Shown piece after piece: positions 43,907 through 52,434 of a stretch of DNA of 64,000 nucleotides (position 1 is its first letter; the number at the start of each line of letters is the position of its first letter). Source of the DNA: an uncultured Opitutia bacterium (GTDB lineage Bacteria > Verrucomicrobiota > Verrucomicrobiia > Opitutales > UBA953). Location: the NCBI GenBank assembly GCA_903840355.1, contig CAIMFJ010000005.1, positions 62,001-126,000 of the forward strand, read 5' to 3'. The position numbers and the translations under genes are program-made. The notes beneath the pieces are model-generated. The model did not search any database, had not been told where the DNA came from, and saw only the letters and a program-made list of their open reading frames with translations.

Positions 43907-44560
43907 ATGCGTACCCGTTCCCGTTCAGGTTTCACGCTGGTCGAACTTTTGACGGTGATTGCCATCATCGGTATTCTCGTGGCGGTCATTTTCCCTGCCG
44001 TTGGTGGCGTCCGGAAGAAGTCGGTCATTGCCAGCTCCCAGGCCGCTTTTTCTCAGTGGGCCGCTGGCTGCAACCGTTATAAATCCGCCTACGGTTTTTA
44101 CCCCAATATTGGGACGACTTATAACACCACCGCGGACTCTTTGTTCAAGTTAGAGGCCTCGCCCAATTGCGTTAACTTTATTAAGTCCCTCTACGGTAAG
44201 TCGCCCCAAGGCCTTCCGCTCTCTGCGGGGGCGACGGGTGATCGGGCTAAGTTTAACCGTAACGCCGAAGAGTTCTGCGCGTTTGGCCAAGATGACTATG
44301 AATCTTATGCCACGATGACGGATGCCACCGCTCAATTGATGGACCGTTTTGGCAACCACAATATCCGCGTTATTTTTGACACCGATGGTACCGGTAACAT
44401 TAAGCAAATCTCGACGGCCTTGCCCAATGATTTGGCTTCGGTCGGGACGACCGTGGGTGTGCCAGCTCGCGTGATTATCTTTACGACCGTGAACGATGTC
44501 GGCTCTCTGAACAGCACCTTGGACCCTTCGGATGCTGCTGACATTTACGCGATCCAATAA
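43907..44560 (+). CDS. Type IV prepilin-like protein (first of four)
   Basis: A 217-residue protein with a classical prepilin signal: RSRSGFTLVELLTVIAIIGILVAVIFPAV (cleavage after Gly, Glu at +5). It continues with the GspG/pilin-like helix (SVIASSQAAFSQWAAGCNRYKSAYGFYPNIG). It is the first gene of a tight prepilin run with a nine-base gap to the next. It could be a pseudopilin of a type II-like secretion system or part of a Verru_Chthon-type cassette; no assembly ATPase or prepilin peptidase is nearby. Confidence 0.88.
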   Translation: MRTRSRSGFTLVELLTVIAIIGILVAVIFPAVGGVRKKSVIASSQAAFSQWAAGCNRYKSAYGFYPNIGTTYNTTADSLFKLEASPNCVNFIKSLYGKSPQGLPLSAGATGDRAKFNRNAEEFCAFGQDDYESYATMTDATAQLMDRFGNHNIRVIFDTDGTGNIKQISTALPNDLASVGTTVGVPARVIIFTTVNDVGSLNSTLDPSDAADIYAIQ

Positions 44561-44569
44561 GCTTTTAGC

Positions 44570-45424
44570 ATGTCCGCTTCCTCTTCTAAGTCTCGCGCTC
44601 TGCGGGGTGGTTTCACCCTCCTCGAGCTTTTAATCGTTATCACGATTATCCTCCTGATTTCGGGGCTCTTTTTGGGATTATCTCCCAGCAACAGTGCGGG
44701 CTTATCGACGGGGCAGCGCATGATTGGTTCTAATATTCGCTCCTTGCGGGCCATGGCCTTAATGAATCGCGGGGCCTTCTCGACGGGCGTGGTTTATAAT
44801 GCCCGCTATCGCCTTTTGATTTTGGACGATCCCACGGATCCGGAAAATCATTTGCGTCAATTTGTTATCGCCGTCGGGAGCGTTGACCCCTCGGCCGTTT
44901 CTGTTGGCACGGATCCTTCGACCGTCACGAATACCTCCGACCCTCGTTACAAGTGGTTTGCTCCAGATGCTCCTTCGACATTGCCGACGGGCGTCTTTTA
45001 TATCCCCGCTATCACGGATAAGGATACGGTGATTAACAATCCACCAGGCGTTTCCAGTTTGGCGGGTCGCCGCAGCATCACGGGTCAGTTGGCGGATACG
45101 GCCACTTCGAGTGCCGTAGATAGCCCCTCGAGCCCTCCTTGGATGATGTTTGCTCCGGTCAATCAACCGACGGCTTTAACGAACATGAGTTCCTTAGGGG
45201 CCAAGAAGTGGTATTACATCGAGCTTCAAACCAGCGGTGCCTTGAATCACCTCGGCCGCGTGTTGGTTATGTTGGCCAATGCCAATGCGCGCGTTGATGC
45301 CTCGGGTAAGGTGAATTTAGACTTGGTGAGCGACGCTCAATTTGCGGCTTTAGCCGTCCAACCGAATGGTGACATCGCTTACACGACTGATCCTAACGAA
45401 ATGGATTTAACCTCTTTAAAATAA
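44570..45424 (+). CDS. Prepilin-like protein, Verru_Chthon cassette D-like
   Basis: A 284-residue prepilin-type protein: RGGFTLLELLIVITIILLISGLFLGLSP, then STGQRMIGSNIRSLRAMALMNRGAFSTGVVYN, the helix-then-strand order of the Verru_Chthon D family (a conserved AR/RA region after the N-terminal helix followed by a strand). The rest is a beta-rich domain. Its stop shares one base with the next start (TAATG). The letter assignment is from pattern memory and is less certain than the prepilin call. Confidence 0.75.
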   Translation: MSASSSKSRALRGGFTLLELLIVITIILLISGLFLGLSPSNSAGLSTGQRMIGSNIRSLRAMALMNRGAFSTGVVYNARYRLLILDDPTDPENHLRQFVIAVGSVDPSAVSVGTDPSTVTNTSDPRYKWFAPDAPSTLPTGVFYIPAITDKDTVINNPPGVSSLAGRRSITGQLADTATSSAVDSPSSPPWMMFAPVNQPTALTNMSSLGAKKWYYIELQTSGALNHLGRVLVMLANANARVDASGKVNLDLVSDAQFAALAVQPNGDIAYTTDPNEMDLTSLK

Positions 45425-46224
45425 TGCATTCCTCTCCATTGCAGCCGGCCAAGCGCCGCGGTTTCTCGCTCGTAGAAGTTACCCTGGCGATTGGGATTAT
45501 TGGTTTAGCCGTTTTATCGCTCGTCGGGATTTTGGGTTCCACGTTCCAACAAGTGGACGACATCATGCAGACGAATCGGGCACTCTCAGGGGTGACGCGT
45601 CTGATTGGAGCCTTGGATAATCCTCGTTCGATTGTTTACCTAACCTCTTCGGCGGATACCAATGCCGCCAACACGGTTAATTTGCCGCAGGGGATTTCGA
45701 CCTTGGATCCTTCGCCCACCGTTCCGGCTTCTAACTTCGAAATCATTTACCGTTTACTTTACGGTGCCAAGGACCGCACGGCTGCCAATGCCGTCTGGCT
45801 TTATGTTTACGATCGTAAGTTGGTGATTGCGGTTGCCGATGCTCAGCCTGCGGGTGCCAACGTGGTTTATAATTTGTATTCCAACCCCTCGTCGATGGAA
45901 GTCGCTAGTTGCAAAGGCAACAATGACAACCTCACGGTGGCGGCAGCGAATACCCGCAACATCGTCGGGACGCCGATGCGCGTGCGCTTGTCGCTTTCGA
46001 ATCTCTTAGTCGGCCAACGTTTCCAAGTCGATACTACGACGGGCGAGCCTAGCCCCGCGGTTTGGGCTCCAGGTAATGCTTTGCCCAGCGATCCTAATTT
46101 ATACGCCTTAGCTTACTTGCCTGTCGTCGCGGAATTTTTCCCGCACGACTACTCTGACTCCTCCATCTTCAAGAATCGGGAAGAAACGCCCGTCTTGGTC
46201 CAAACCATTATTGTTAGCCGATGA
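45424..46224 (+). CDS. Prepilin-like protein, Verru_Chthon cassette B-like
   Basis: A 266-residue protein beginning RRGFSLVEVTLAIGIIGLAVLSLVGILGSTFQQ, a prepilin N-terminus with V-E-V at the +4 to +6 region, as in the B family of the cassette. The C-terminal domain is mixed alpha/beta with ATFVV-like strands (AYLPVVAEFF, PVLVQTIIVSR). It overlaps the next gene by four bases (ATGA). Minor pilin functions such as tip initiation are possible. Confidence 0.75.
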   Translation: MHSSPLQPAKRRGFSLVEVTLAIGIIGLAVLSLVGILGSTFQQVDDIMQTNRALSGVTRLIGALDNPRSIVYLTSSADTNAANTVNLPQGISTLDPSPTVPASNFEIIYRLLYGAKDRTAANAVWLYVYDRKLVIAVADAQPAGANVVYNLYSNPSSMEVASCKGNNDNLTVAAANTRNIVGTPMRVRLSLSNLLVGQRFQVDTTTGEPSPAVWAPGNALPSDPNLYALAYLPVVAEFFPHDYSDSSIFKNREETPVLVQTIIVSR

Positions 46225-47540
46225 AACCAACTTCCTTGAATCAGTGGCGCCGCGGTTTTACGCTGCTCGAAGTGATGGTCTCCACGGCCATCATGGTGGT
46301 AATTATTTTGGCGGTGGTCACGATGGCCTCGAGTACCTTTAAGGCCTATGATCGGGCGGTGGCCGATTTGACGACGCAATCCGAAGCCCGTGGGGTCTTG
46401 GATGCGATGGAGAACGATTTTCAGACGGCGGTGATTCGCCCAGATGGTCGTTGCTGGATGGAAATTATTTTACCAGGTGCCTCGGGTGCACCGGTTAATG
46501 CTCCGAAGAATGTCGGCAATTTGCAGCCTGTGGATCAGCCGATGATCATGCTCTTTGCCTCGCCTCCTGATCGCCCGCGCTGGTCACCCGTAGCTTCAAA
46601 CCCTCGCGTCGCCTTGAAAGGTGACGTTTGCGCCATCTGCTACCGCTTTGGGCAACGTTCGCCCTTCGATGCTCCGGGCGACCCCATTCAACAAGTCTAC
46701 GGGGTGTACCGCACGATTATCGATGCAGGTGACACGTTCAACGAAGCCTTACCGATTATTTACGCTTCGACTGCGGCCGCGCCTAAGTCCCCTTGGGATT
46801 ATTGGGCGAACACGGGTGCCCATACGGTGCCCAATTACAATGCCTCGGATGCGGGCGGTGCTTATCAAAGCCGGACCTTGATTGACACGAATCTCGTGAG
46901 TAGCCCGCTGTGCTGGACGTTGGACTTACAGAATTTTATCGGCTCGAACGTGGTATCGATGCAATTGGTCCTCTGGTGTTCTTCCTCGTTGCCCGCCACC
47001 GCCACGGCCCCCGCTTTGGCGGACCCCTTGCGTCGTACGCCCGACACCTTGCGTCCAGTGGTGCCTGCAGGTACCTCCGATAACTTTAAGTTTGGTACGG
47101 CCGCCTATGGTGGCTTCTACGGCGTTTACACGGCTAACACCTCTTCAACTGGGGCTACTTTAACTGCCGCCCAACGTTACTCGCCGACCTCGGGTGCGCC
47201 AGTGCCTGTCACGGCTCCCGCTACGGTTCAGCCTTACGATGTGTTTGGTAATCGCCTGCGGGTGTATTCCGATCGCATGTATCCTGACGCCTTAGGCCCA
47301 ACCTCGGTGGCTCCTTCGGGTCAAATTCCTTACCTGCCTTACACGTTGAAAGCCGTGGAAGTGTCTTTGACGGTTTTAACGCCTGAAGGTTCGAAGGAGT
47401 TACGTGGTTTGCAAAAACTCACGGGGTCGCAATCCGCAACGGGCGTCGCCTTGCCTACGGTGAATGACTACAAGCGCATCGTGAACCAATACGGTCGCAA
47501 CTACACGCGCTACATCCGCTTACTGTCCCTCGGCGGTTAA
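46221..47540 (+). CDS. Prepilin-like protein, Verru_Chthon cassette C-like
   Basis: A 439-residue prepilin-type protein: RRGFTLLEVMVSTAIMVVIILAVVTMASSTFKAYDRAVADLTTQSEARGVLDAMENDFQTAV. The long N-terminal helix followed by an EAR..LD.ME.D segment is typical of the C family and of GspJ-like minor pseudopilins. The large C-terminal domain is rich in Thr, Ser, Pro and Tyr. It is the last gene before a bidirectional terminator at 47561-47598. Confidence 0.78.
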   Translation: MKPTSLNQWRRGFTLLEVMVSTAIMVVIILAVVTMASSTFKAYDRAVADLTTQSEARGVLDAMENDFQTAVIRPDGRCWMEIILPGASGAPVNAPKNVGNLQPVDQPMIMLFASPPDRPRWSPVASNPRVALKGDVCAICYRFGQRSPFDAPGDPIQQVYGVYRTIIDAGDTFNEALPIIYASTAAAPKSPWDYWANTGAHTVPNYNASDAGGAYQSRTLIDTNLVSSPLCWTLDLQNFIGSNVVSMQLVLWCSSSLPATATAPALADPLRRTPDTLRPVVPAGTSDNFKFGTAAYGGFYGVYTANTSSTGATLTAAQRYSPTSGAPVPVTAPATVQPYDVFGNRLRVYSDRMYPDALGPTSVAPSGQIPYLPYTLKAVEVSLTVLTPEGSKELRGLQKLTGSQSATGVALPTVNDYKRIVNQYGRNYTRYIRLLSLGG

Positions 47541-47560
47541 GCTGTCGTACTGACTCTCTA

Positions 47561-47598
47561 AAAAAACCGGCGACAGGGCAGACCTTCGCCGGTTTTTT
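47561..47598. terminator. Bidirectional terminator between prepilin run and accA
   Basis: AAAAAACCGGCGA (47561-47573) is complementary to TCGCCGGTTTTTT (47586-47598) around a 12-base loop. The T-run on both strands allows termination of the prepilin operon (plus) and accA (minus), which converge here. Confidence 0.93.
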
Positions 47599-47601
47599 AT
47601 T

Positions 47602-48570
47602 TTATTCAGCGTACACGCCCATCTTGCGGAACTTGGCGTAGCGCAGGGCGATAAGTTTTTCGGGGCTGAATTTCGAGAGTTCGGTGAGCGAAGCTCGCAG
47701 GGTCTTACGGAGATTGGAGCCCGTGGTGGCGGGGTCTTCTTGGGCACCGCCTAAGGGTTCTTTGACGATGCCGTCGACTACTCCGAGCTTGAGTAAATTA
47801 GGGGCGTCGAGTCGCAAGGCTTCGGCCGCTTTCGGGGCATGGGCGCGATCCTTAAATAAAATCGCGGCACAACCTTCGGGTGAGATGACGGAGTAGTAAG
47901 CGTTCTCGAGAATATACACGCGGTTCGAAACGGCGATACCGAGGGCGCCTCCTGAACCACCTTCACCGATGACGAAGGTGATGATAGGAACGCGTAGTTC
48001 GCTCATCTCGCGTAAATTCACGGCAATCGCTTCGGCCACGTGACGCTCCTCTGAACCAATCCCTGGGAAGGCGCCAGGGGTGTCGACGAGGGTGATGATG
48101 GGTAGGCCAAAGGTATTGGCCATTTTCATCAAACGCAGGGCCTTGCGGTAGCCCTCAGGGTTGGGGCAACCAAAGTTACGGCGCAGGTTTTCTTTCGTGT
48201 CCCGCCCTTTTTGTTGTCCGATGACCATCACCGGGCGACCTTCAAAGAAAGCCGTGCCGCCGACCGTGGACTCGTCATCCATGAAGAGGCGGTCGCCGTG
48301 CAGTTCTTGGAAATCGTCAAAAATCATCCCGATATAATCGAGGGAGTAGGGACGGCGGGGGTGGCGGGCGACTTGCACGCGCTGCCAAGGGGTCAATTTT
48401 CCGTAGATTTCGCGACGCGTCTGCTCGATCTTGCTTTCCAGCGAGCGGATTTCTTTAGAGGCATCAACCCCGGTGGTTTCGGACGTAGTCCGGAGGGCGT
48501 TGATTTTATCTTCTAATTCGCGAATGGGTTTCTCGAACTCGAGGGTGAAGCGAGGCTTCTGTAAAGACAT
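47602..48570 (-). CDS. accA: Acetyl-CoA carboxylase, carboxyltransferase alpha subunit
   Basis: Part of the complex that carboxylates acetyl-CoA to malonyl-CoA for fatty acid synthesis. The 322-residue protein has the family length and motifs: FEKPIRELEDKI at the start, LHGDRLFMDDESTVGGTAFFEGRPVMVIGQQKGRDTKEN, NFGCPNPEGYRKALRLMKMA, DTPGAFPGIGSEERHVAEAIA and FVIGEGGSGGALGIAV. The carboxybiotin and CoA pockets are thus intact. Its stop is four bases from the bidirectional terminator. accD is not in the window. Confidence 0.96.
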   Translation of the reverse strand: MSLQKPRFTLEFEKPIRELEDKINALRTTSETTGVDASKEIRSLESKIEQTRREIYGKLTPWQRVQVARHPRRPYSLDYIGMIFDDFQELHGDRLFMDDESTVGGTAFFEGRPVMVIGQQKGRDTKENLRRNFGCPNPEGYRKALRLMKMANTFGLPIITLVDTPGAFPGIGSEERHVAEAIAVNLREMSELRVPIITFVIGEGGSGGALGIAVSNRVYILENAYYSVISPEGCAAILFKDRAHAPKAAEALRLDAPNLLKLGVVDGIVKEPLGGAQEDPATTGSNLRKTLRASLTELSKFSPEKLIALRYAKFRKMGVYAE

Positions 48571-48707
48571 GGCCAGATGATTGAGTCAAAAGGAGGGGTG
48601 GGGCAAGAGGGTAAAAGGCGTTTAAACCTCCAAAATCTGCATTTATTTAGAATTTATCCTTTTTAGGTGAACCTAGCTCCCCTAAGAGTGTCTGAAAATT
48701 ACCCCCT

Positions 48708-49499
48708 ATGCGATCCGCTGTTATCCTGACCCTGTTTAGCGCCGTTGGCTTGTTTGCCGAAGGCTACCTAGACACTCCACTCATCCCTGGCACCCAGTGG
48801 CACGTCCATGACTCCACCCGCCCTCAGCCTCCTCGTGCCGAGCCTTCGCAATTAAAGTGCACCACGACCCCTGCTCCGAAGGGTGCGATCGAGTTAATCA
48901 CCGGCACGGATTCCTCGGCCAACTGGGAGCCTGATAATGGCGCCAAGGGTAAGCATTGGCCCATCAAGGATGGCGTTATGACCGCCACCGCTAACTACAT
49001 TCACACCAAGGAAGCGTTTGGTGATATCGTTTTGCACGTCGAATGGCGTTCGGCTGAAGGCTACGACAAGAACGAGAAGAAAAAAGGCCAAGGTAATTCG
49101 AATAGCGGTGTTTTCTTCATGCGCACCTATGAGCTTCAAGTGCTCGATTGTTCTAAGACCGAAACTTACGCCGATGGCATGACCGCAGCCCTTTACGGTC
49201 AGAAGCCCCCGCTCTTTAACGCCTGCTTACCTTCGCGTGAATGGAATAGCTACGATGTCGAATGGACGGCCCCTCGTTTTGATAAAGATGGTAAAGTGGA
49301 GTCGAAGGCTAAAATCACCGTCGTGATGAATAGCGTGAAGGTGCAAGATGGTTCGGAATACATCGGTCCTTCGAGCCACAAGGTGAACCCTCCTTACAAG
49401 GCTCACGCTGCCAAGATGCCACTGGCTTTGCAGTACCACGGCGACCCTGTGGAGTTTCGCAACCTCTGGATCTTGCCGGTCGATAAAGCCACGCGCTAA
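48708..49499 (+). CDS. Exported DUF1080 (3-keto-disaccharide hydrolase-like) protein
   Basis: A 263-residue secreted protein with a signal (MRSAVILTLFSAVGLFA) and a concanavalin-like beta-sandwich of the DUF1080 family: WPIKDGVMTATANYIHTKEAFGDIVLHVEWRSAEG, NSGVFFMRTYELQVLDC, REWNSYDVEWTAPRFDKDGKV and LALQYHGDPVEFRNLWILPV. Some members hydrolyse 3-keto-glycosides; most are uncharacterised. The family is abundant in Verrucomicrobiota and Planctomycetota. A downstream desaturase-like gene begins two bases after its stop. Confidence 0.9.
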   Translation: MRSAVILTLFSAVGLFAEGYLDTPLIPGTQWHVHDSTRPQPPRAEPSQLKCTTTPAPKGAIELITGTDSSANWEPDNGAKGKHWPIKDGVMTATANYIHTKEAFGDIVLHVEWRSAEGYDKNEKKKGQGNSNSGVFFMRTYELQVLDCSKTETYADGMTAALYGQKPPLFNACLPSREWNSYDVEWTAPRFDKDGKVESKAKITVVMNSVKVQDGSEYIGPSSHKVNPPYKAHAAKMPLALQYHGDPVEFRNLWILPVDKATR

Positions 49500-49501
49500 A
49501 T

Positions 49502-50341
49502 TTGGAGCCAGTCGCACTGTTTCAAAAATCACTCCTCGGCCTTTTCGTGCTGGGAGTGATTTTCTTTTTAATCGAAAAGTTGCTCGGCCTCGCCCAACGA
49601 CAGTTTTGGCAACGTCCAGGCTGGCTGACGGATGTGGCGTTTTTCTTTTTAGCTCCCTTGGTGAAGGTCTTGGGACGTTTTCTCGTGGTAGTTCCAGCGG
49701 TAATTTTAATCGCCCTGGGTGTAATCGAGAAAGGGGCGATGGTTGCTGGACAGTATCAAGGTTATGGCCCCGTAGGTCACCAGCCTCTGTGGTGCCAGGT
49801 GATTGAGATTTATGTGGGTGCCGACTTTATCGGCTATTGGATGCACCGCTGGTTTCATGCTCCCGCCTTGTGGCCTTTTCATGCGGTGCATCATAGCTCC
49901 GAAGCTTTGGATTGGTTGGCCAGTGTCCGTGTGCATCCCGTGAATGAATGGGTGAATGCGTTCGTCCACGTGACGCCTTTATTGCTCTTAGGTTTTAACC
50001 CCTTGGCGACCCTTTCGGTGGCGCCGTTTTTAACTTTTTATGCCATCTTTTTACATGCCCAAGTGAATTGGGATTTTGGCCCCTTAAGAGGCGTCATTGC
50101 TTCTCCAGTTTTTCACCGCTGGCATCATTCTAAAGCCCCAGAGGCTTGGGATAAAAATTTTGCTGGGTTGCTGCCGCTTTGGGATATCCTGTTTGGCACC
50201 TACTACATGCCACGTGACCGTTGGCCGGAGGATTTTGGAATTCAAGAGCCGATGCCCCGAACCTTTTGGGGACAGATTTGGGCTCCTTTTGCTTGGAAAA
50301 GAACCCAGTCCGAGGTCAAAACGCCGGTTAGGCTAAATTGA
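49502..50341 (+). CDS. Sterol desaturase / fatty acid hydroxylase family protein
   Basis: A 279-residue membrane protein with several hydrophobic helices and the histidine clusters of the di-iron fatty acid hydroxylase superfamily: HRWFH, HAVHHSSEALDWL, HAQVNWDFG and FHRWHHSK. These bind two irons that activate O2 for hydroxylation or desaturation of a lipid. The lipid substrate is unknown. The start is TTG at 49502, the first in-frame start after the DUF1080 stop; no ATG occurs until about residue 79, after the first helices. Confidence 0.85.
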   Translation: MEPVALFQKSLLGLFVLGVIFFLIEKLLGLAQRQFWQRPGWLTDVAFFFLAPLVKVLGRFLVVVPAVILIALGVIEKGAMVAGQYQGYGPVGHQPLWCQVIEIYVGADFIGYWMHRWFHAPALWPFHAVHHSSEALDWLASVRVHPVNEWVNAFVHVTPLLLLGFNPLATLSVAPFLTFYAIFLHAQVNWDFGPLRGVIASPVFHRWHHSKAPEAWDKNFAGLLPLWDILFGTYYMPRDRWPEDFGIQEPMPRTFWGQIWAPFAWKRTQSEVKTPVRLN

Positions 50342-50370
50342 TAAGAAGTTCGCAAACCGTTTGCAAAGGG

Positions 50371-50388
50371 CAGGTTTCCTTTAACCTG
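50371..50388. other. Small hairpin upstream of the kamA-like gene
   Basis: CAGGTT and AACCTG form a 6-bp stem around TCCTTT, just after a second inverted repeat (GCAAAC-CG-TTTGC at about 50352). They fill the 66-base gap between the desaturase-like gene and the aminomutase. Neither has a clear T-run; leader or terminator function is uncertain. Confidence 0.3.
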
Positions 50389-50407
50389 TAAGAGTACTTT
50401 ATTCAGT

Positions 50408-51574
50408 ATGTACCCAATCGATCGACGCGAAAACTGGCATGCCGGACAAGGTCAGTGGTCGCATGTCTCGCCCGAAGATTGGAATGACTGGCACTGGCAG
50501 TTGCGGAATCGCATCACGACTTTGGAACAGTTGGAGGCCCGTTTGAAACTCTCTCCCGAAGAACGTGCCGGTTGCCTCTTTGCGCCTCATAAACTGGCTT
50601 TAGCCATCACCCCGCATTTCTTTAACCTCATCGACCCAGCGGACCCCAAGTGTCCGATTCGTCGCCAGTTGATTCCCAATATTGCGGAGTCAGTCGTGAG
50701 TTTTGGGGAGTCGGAAGATCCCGTGGGTGAAGAGTCCACTATGCCGGTTCCAGGTATCGTGCATCGCTACCCCGATCGCGTGCTTTTTCTGGTCACGGAT
50801 CGCTGCGCTTCCTATTGCCGCTACTGCACACGCAGTCGTTTGGTATCCAATGCTCAGGATTATCACTTTCACCCTGAATTAGAGCAGGGTTTGAAGTATA
50901 TTGAAAGTCACCCCGAGATTCGCGACGTGCTCTTATCGGGTGGGGATCCGCTGTTACTTTCGGACGAAAAACTCGATGCCTTGTTGGGCCGTTTGCGGGC
51001 CATTAAGCACGTAGAATTTATTCGTATTGGGTCCCGCATCCCGGTGTTTCTCCCGCAGCGTATCACGCCTGCTTTGGCCGAAATTTTTAAGAAGCACGGA
51101 CCGATTTGGATGAGCATTCACACAAACCACCCCCGGGAAGTCACGGCTGAGTTGGCGACCGCTTGCGAACGTTTGGCCTGTGCGGGCGTGCCGCTCGGCA
51201 ATCAGTCGGTCTTGCTCCAAGGGATTAATGATGACGCCGAGGTCATGAAGTCGCTCGTGCACCGCTTGCTGATGATTCGCGTCAGACCTTATTATTTATA
51301 TGCCTGCGATTTAATCGAAGGCTCGACCCATTTCCGGGCCCCGATTCAAAAGGGCATTGAGATTATCCGAGCCTTGCGCGGTCACACGACTGGCTATGCC
51401 GTGCCCCAACTGATTATCGATGGTCCGGGCGGTGGCGGGAAGATTCCGATTAACCCGGAATACGTCCAAGCCATCCATGACGGCATTGTTGAACTGCGGA
51501 ATTACGAAGACCGGGCCTATGTTTACCCCTCGGGGAGTCAGATGCCCGACCCTAAGCCCGAGCTTTTAGACTAA
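50408..51574 (+). CDS. KamA-family radical SAM aminomutase (lysine 2,3-aminomutase-like)
   Basis: A 388-residue radical SAM enzyme with the cluster motif CASYCRYC (Cys133, Cys137, Cys140) and PGGGGKIPI near residue 335, where the Lys would bind PLP, as in lysine 2,3-aminomutase. VLLSGGDPLLLSDEKL and THFRAP/RALRGHTTG are also family-like. The reaction would be conversion of alpha- to beta-lysine or a related amino migration. No lysine acetyltransferase (ablB) or EF-P genes are adjacent, so the route (compatible solute or EF-P modification) is unclear. Confidence 0.88.
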   Translation: MYPIDRRENWHAGQGQWSHVSPEDWNDWHWQLRNRITTLEQLEARLKLSPEERAGCLFAPHKLALAITPHFFNLIDPADPKCPIRRQLIPNIAESVVSFGESEDPVGEESTMPVPGIVHRYPDRVLFLVTDRCASYCRYCTRSRLVSNAQDYHFHPELEQGLKYIESHPEIRDVLLSGGDPLLLSDEKLDALLGRLRAIKHVEFIRIGSRIPVFLPQRITPALAEIFKKHGPIWMSIHTNHPREVTAELATACERLACAGVPLGNQSVLLQGINDDAEVMKSLVHRLLMIRVRPYYLYACDLIEGSTHFRAPIQKGIEIIRALRGHTTGYAVPQLIIDGPGGGGKIPINPEYVQAIHDGIVELRNYEDRAYVYPSGSQMPDPKPELLD

Positions 51575-51580
51575 AACGGA

Positions 51581-51611
51581 GGAGAGAACTGGGTTTTAAC
51601 CAGTCCTCTCC
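51581..51611. terminator. Hairpin between the kamA-like gene and tRNA-Arg(ACG)
   Basis: GGAGAG-A-ACTGG pairs with CCAGT-C-CTCTCC, with one A-C mismatch, around GTTTTAA. On the minus strand it is followed by TCCGTTTTAG, so it probably ends the tRNA transcript; on the plus strand there is no T-run. Confidence 0.55.
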
Positions 51612-51616
51612 GAGAG

Positions 51617-51688
51617 CGGGCCCGTAGGGATTCGAACCCCAAACGTCTGATCCGTAGTCAGAAATGATATCCATTTCACCACGGGCCC
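51617..51688 (-). tRNA. tRNA-Arg (anticodon ACG)
   Basis: A 72-base tRNA on the minus strand. Acceptor GGGCCCG/CGGGCCC, anticodon stem TCTGA/TCAGA with loop CTACGGA (anticodon ACG, normally deaminated to ICG by TadA), T-loop TTCGAAT, discriminator G. CCA is not encoded. Confidence 0.95.
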
Positions 51689-51743
51689 GTGATGAAGGTC
51701 TGAGCAAAGGGGTCGCATCCTTGTTGGCAAGGATTTTATGTGT

Positions 51744-52433
51744 TCAACGTTCGGCTTTGTGGAGCGCGATGGTGCCGAAAAGCATGCTTTCATAGCTAAC
51801 TTTTGCAAAACCCGCGGCTTTAAGTTCCTCGACCAGCCCTGGAGCGTCGGGAAAATCTCGAATGCTGGTGCCCAAATACCGGTAGGCTTTGAAGTCTCCA
51901 GTGAGTAGACCAGCTAGGATCGGCAGGATGCACCGGACGTGGATAAAGTGAAAGGGTCGGAACCAGAGGGTAGGTTGTGAGAATTCGAGAATCAGCACCT
52001 GGCCTCCTGGTTGGGTAATGCGGTGTAATTCTTGGAGCCCCTGGGAGCGGTTTTCAAAATTCCGCACCCCATACGCAATCGTGACCAGCTCGACCGAGGC
52101 ATCTGCGATGGGCAAGTGCATACAATCGCCCGTTGCAAAAGAAACGTTAGCCTTTTCCTGAGTGGCCCGTTGGCGAGCGAGGTCGAGCATCGGGACGCAG
52201 AAGTCGTAGCCGATGATTTGGGAAGTGCTCGGCAATGTTTGGCGCAAGGCAAACGCCACATCGCCACTGCCCGTTGCCAAGTCGGCCACCGTCTTCGGTT
52301 GGGCTTCATGGGCGCGTTGGATCAGGCGATTGCGCCATGCCACGCACATCCCGAGGCTCAGGATGCGGTTAACCAAATCATACCGGGAGGCGATTTGGGA
52401 GAACATCCCTTGGACTTTAACACCTTCGGGCAT
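51744..52433 (-). CDS. menG: Demethylmenaquinone methyltransferase (MenG/UbiE)
   Basis: The last step of menaquinone synthesis: SAM-dependent C-methylation of demethylmenaquinone. The 229-residue protein has VQGMFSQIASRYDLVNRILSLG (family motif 1), DLATGSGDVAFAL (SAM-binding Gly-rich loop) and ITIAYGVRNF plus ILEFSQP, all UbiE/MenG features. It starts one base after mnmA, suggesting co-transcription. menD at 61900-63624 supports menaquinone, not ubiquinone, as the product. Confidence 0.93.
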   Translation of the reverse strand: MPEGVKVQGMFSQIASRYDLVNRILSLGMCVAWRNRLIQRAHEAQPKTVADLATGSGDVAFALRQTLPSTSQIIGYDFCVPMLDLARQRATQEKANVSFATGDCMHLPIADASVELVTIAYGVRNFENRSQGLQELHRITQPGGQVLILEFSQPTLWFRPFHFIHVRCILPILAGLLTGDFKAYRYLGTSIRDFPDAPGLVEELKAAGFAKVSYESMLFGTIALHKAER

Positions 52434-52434
52434 G

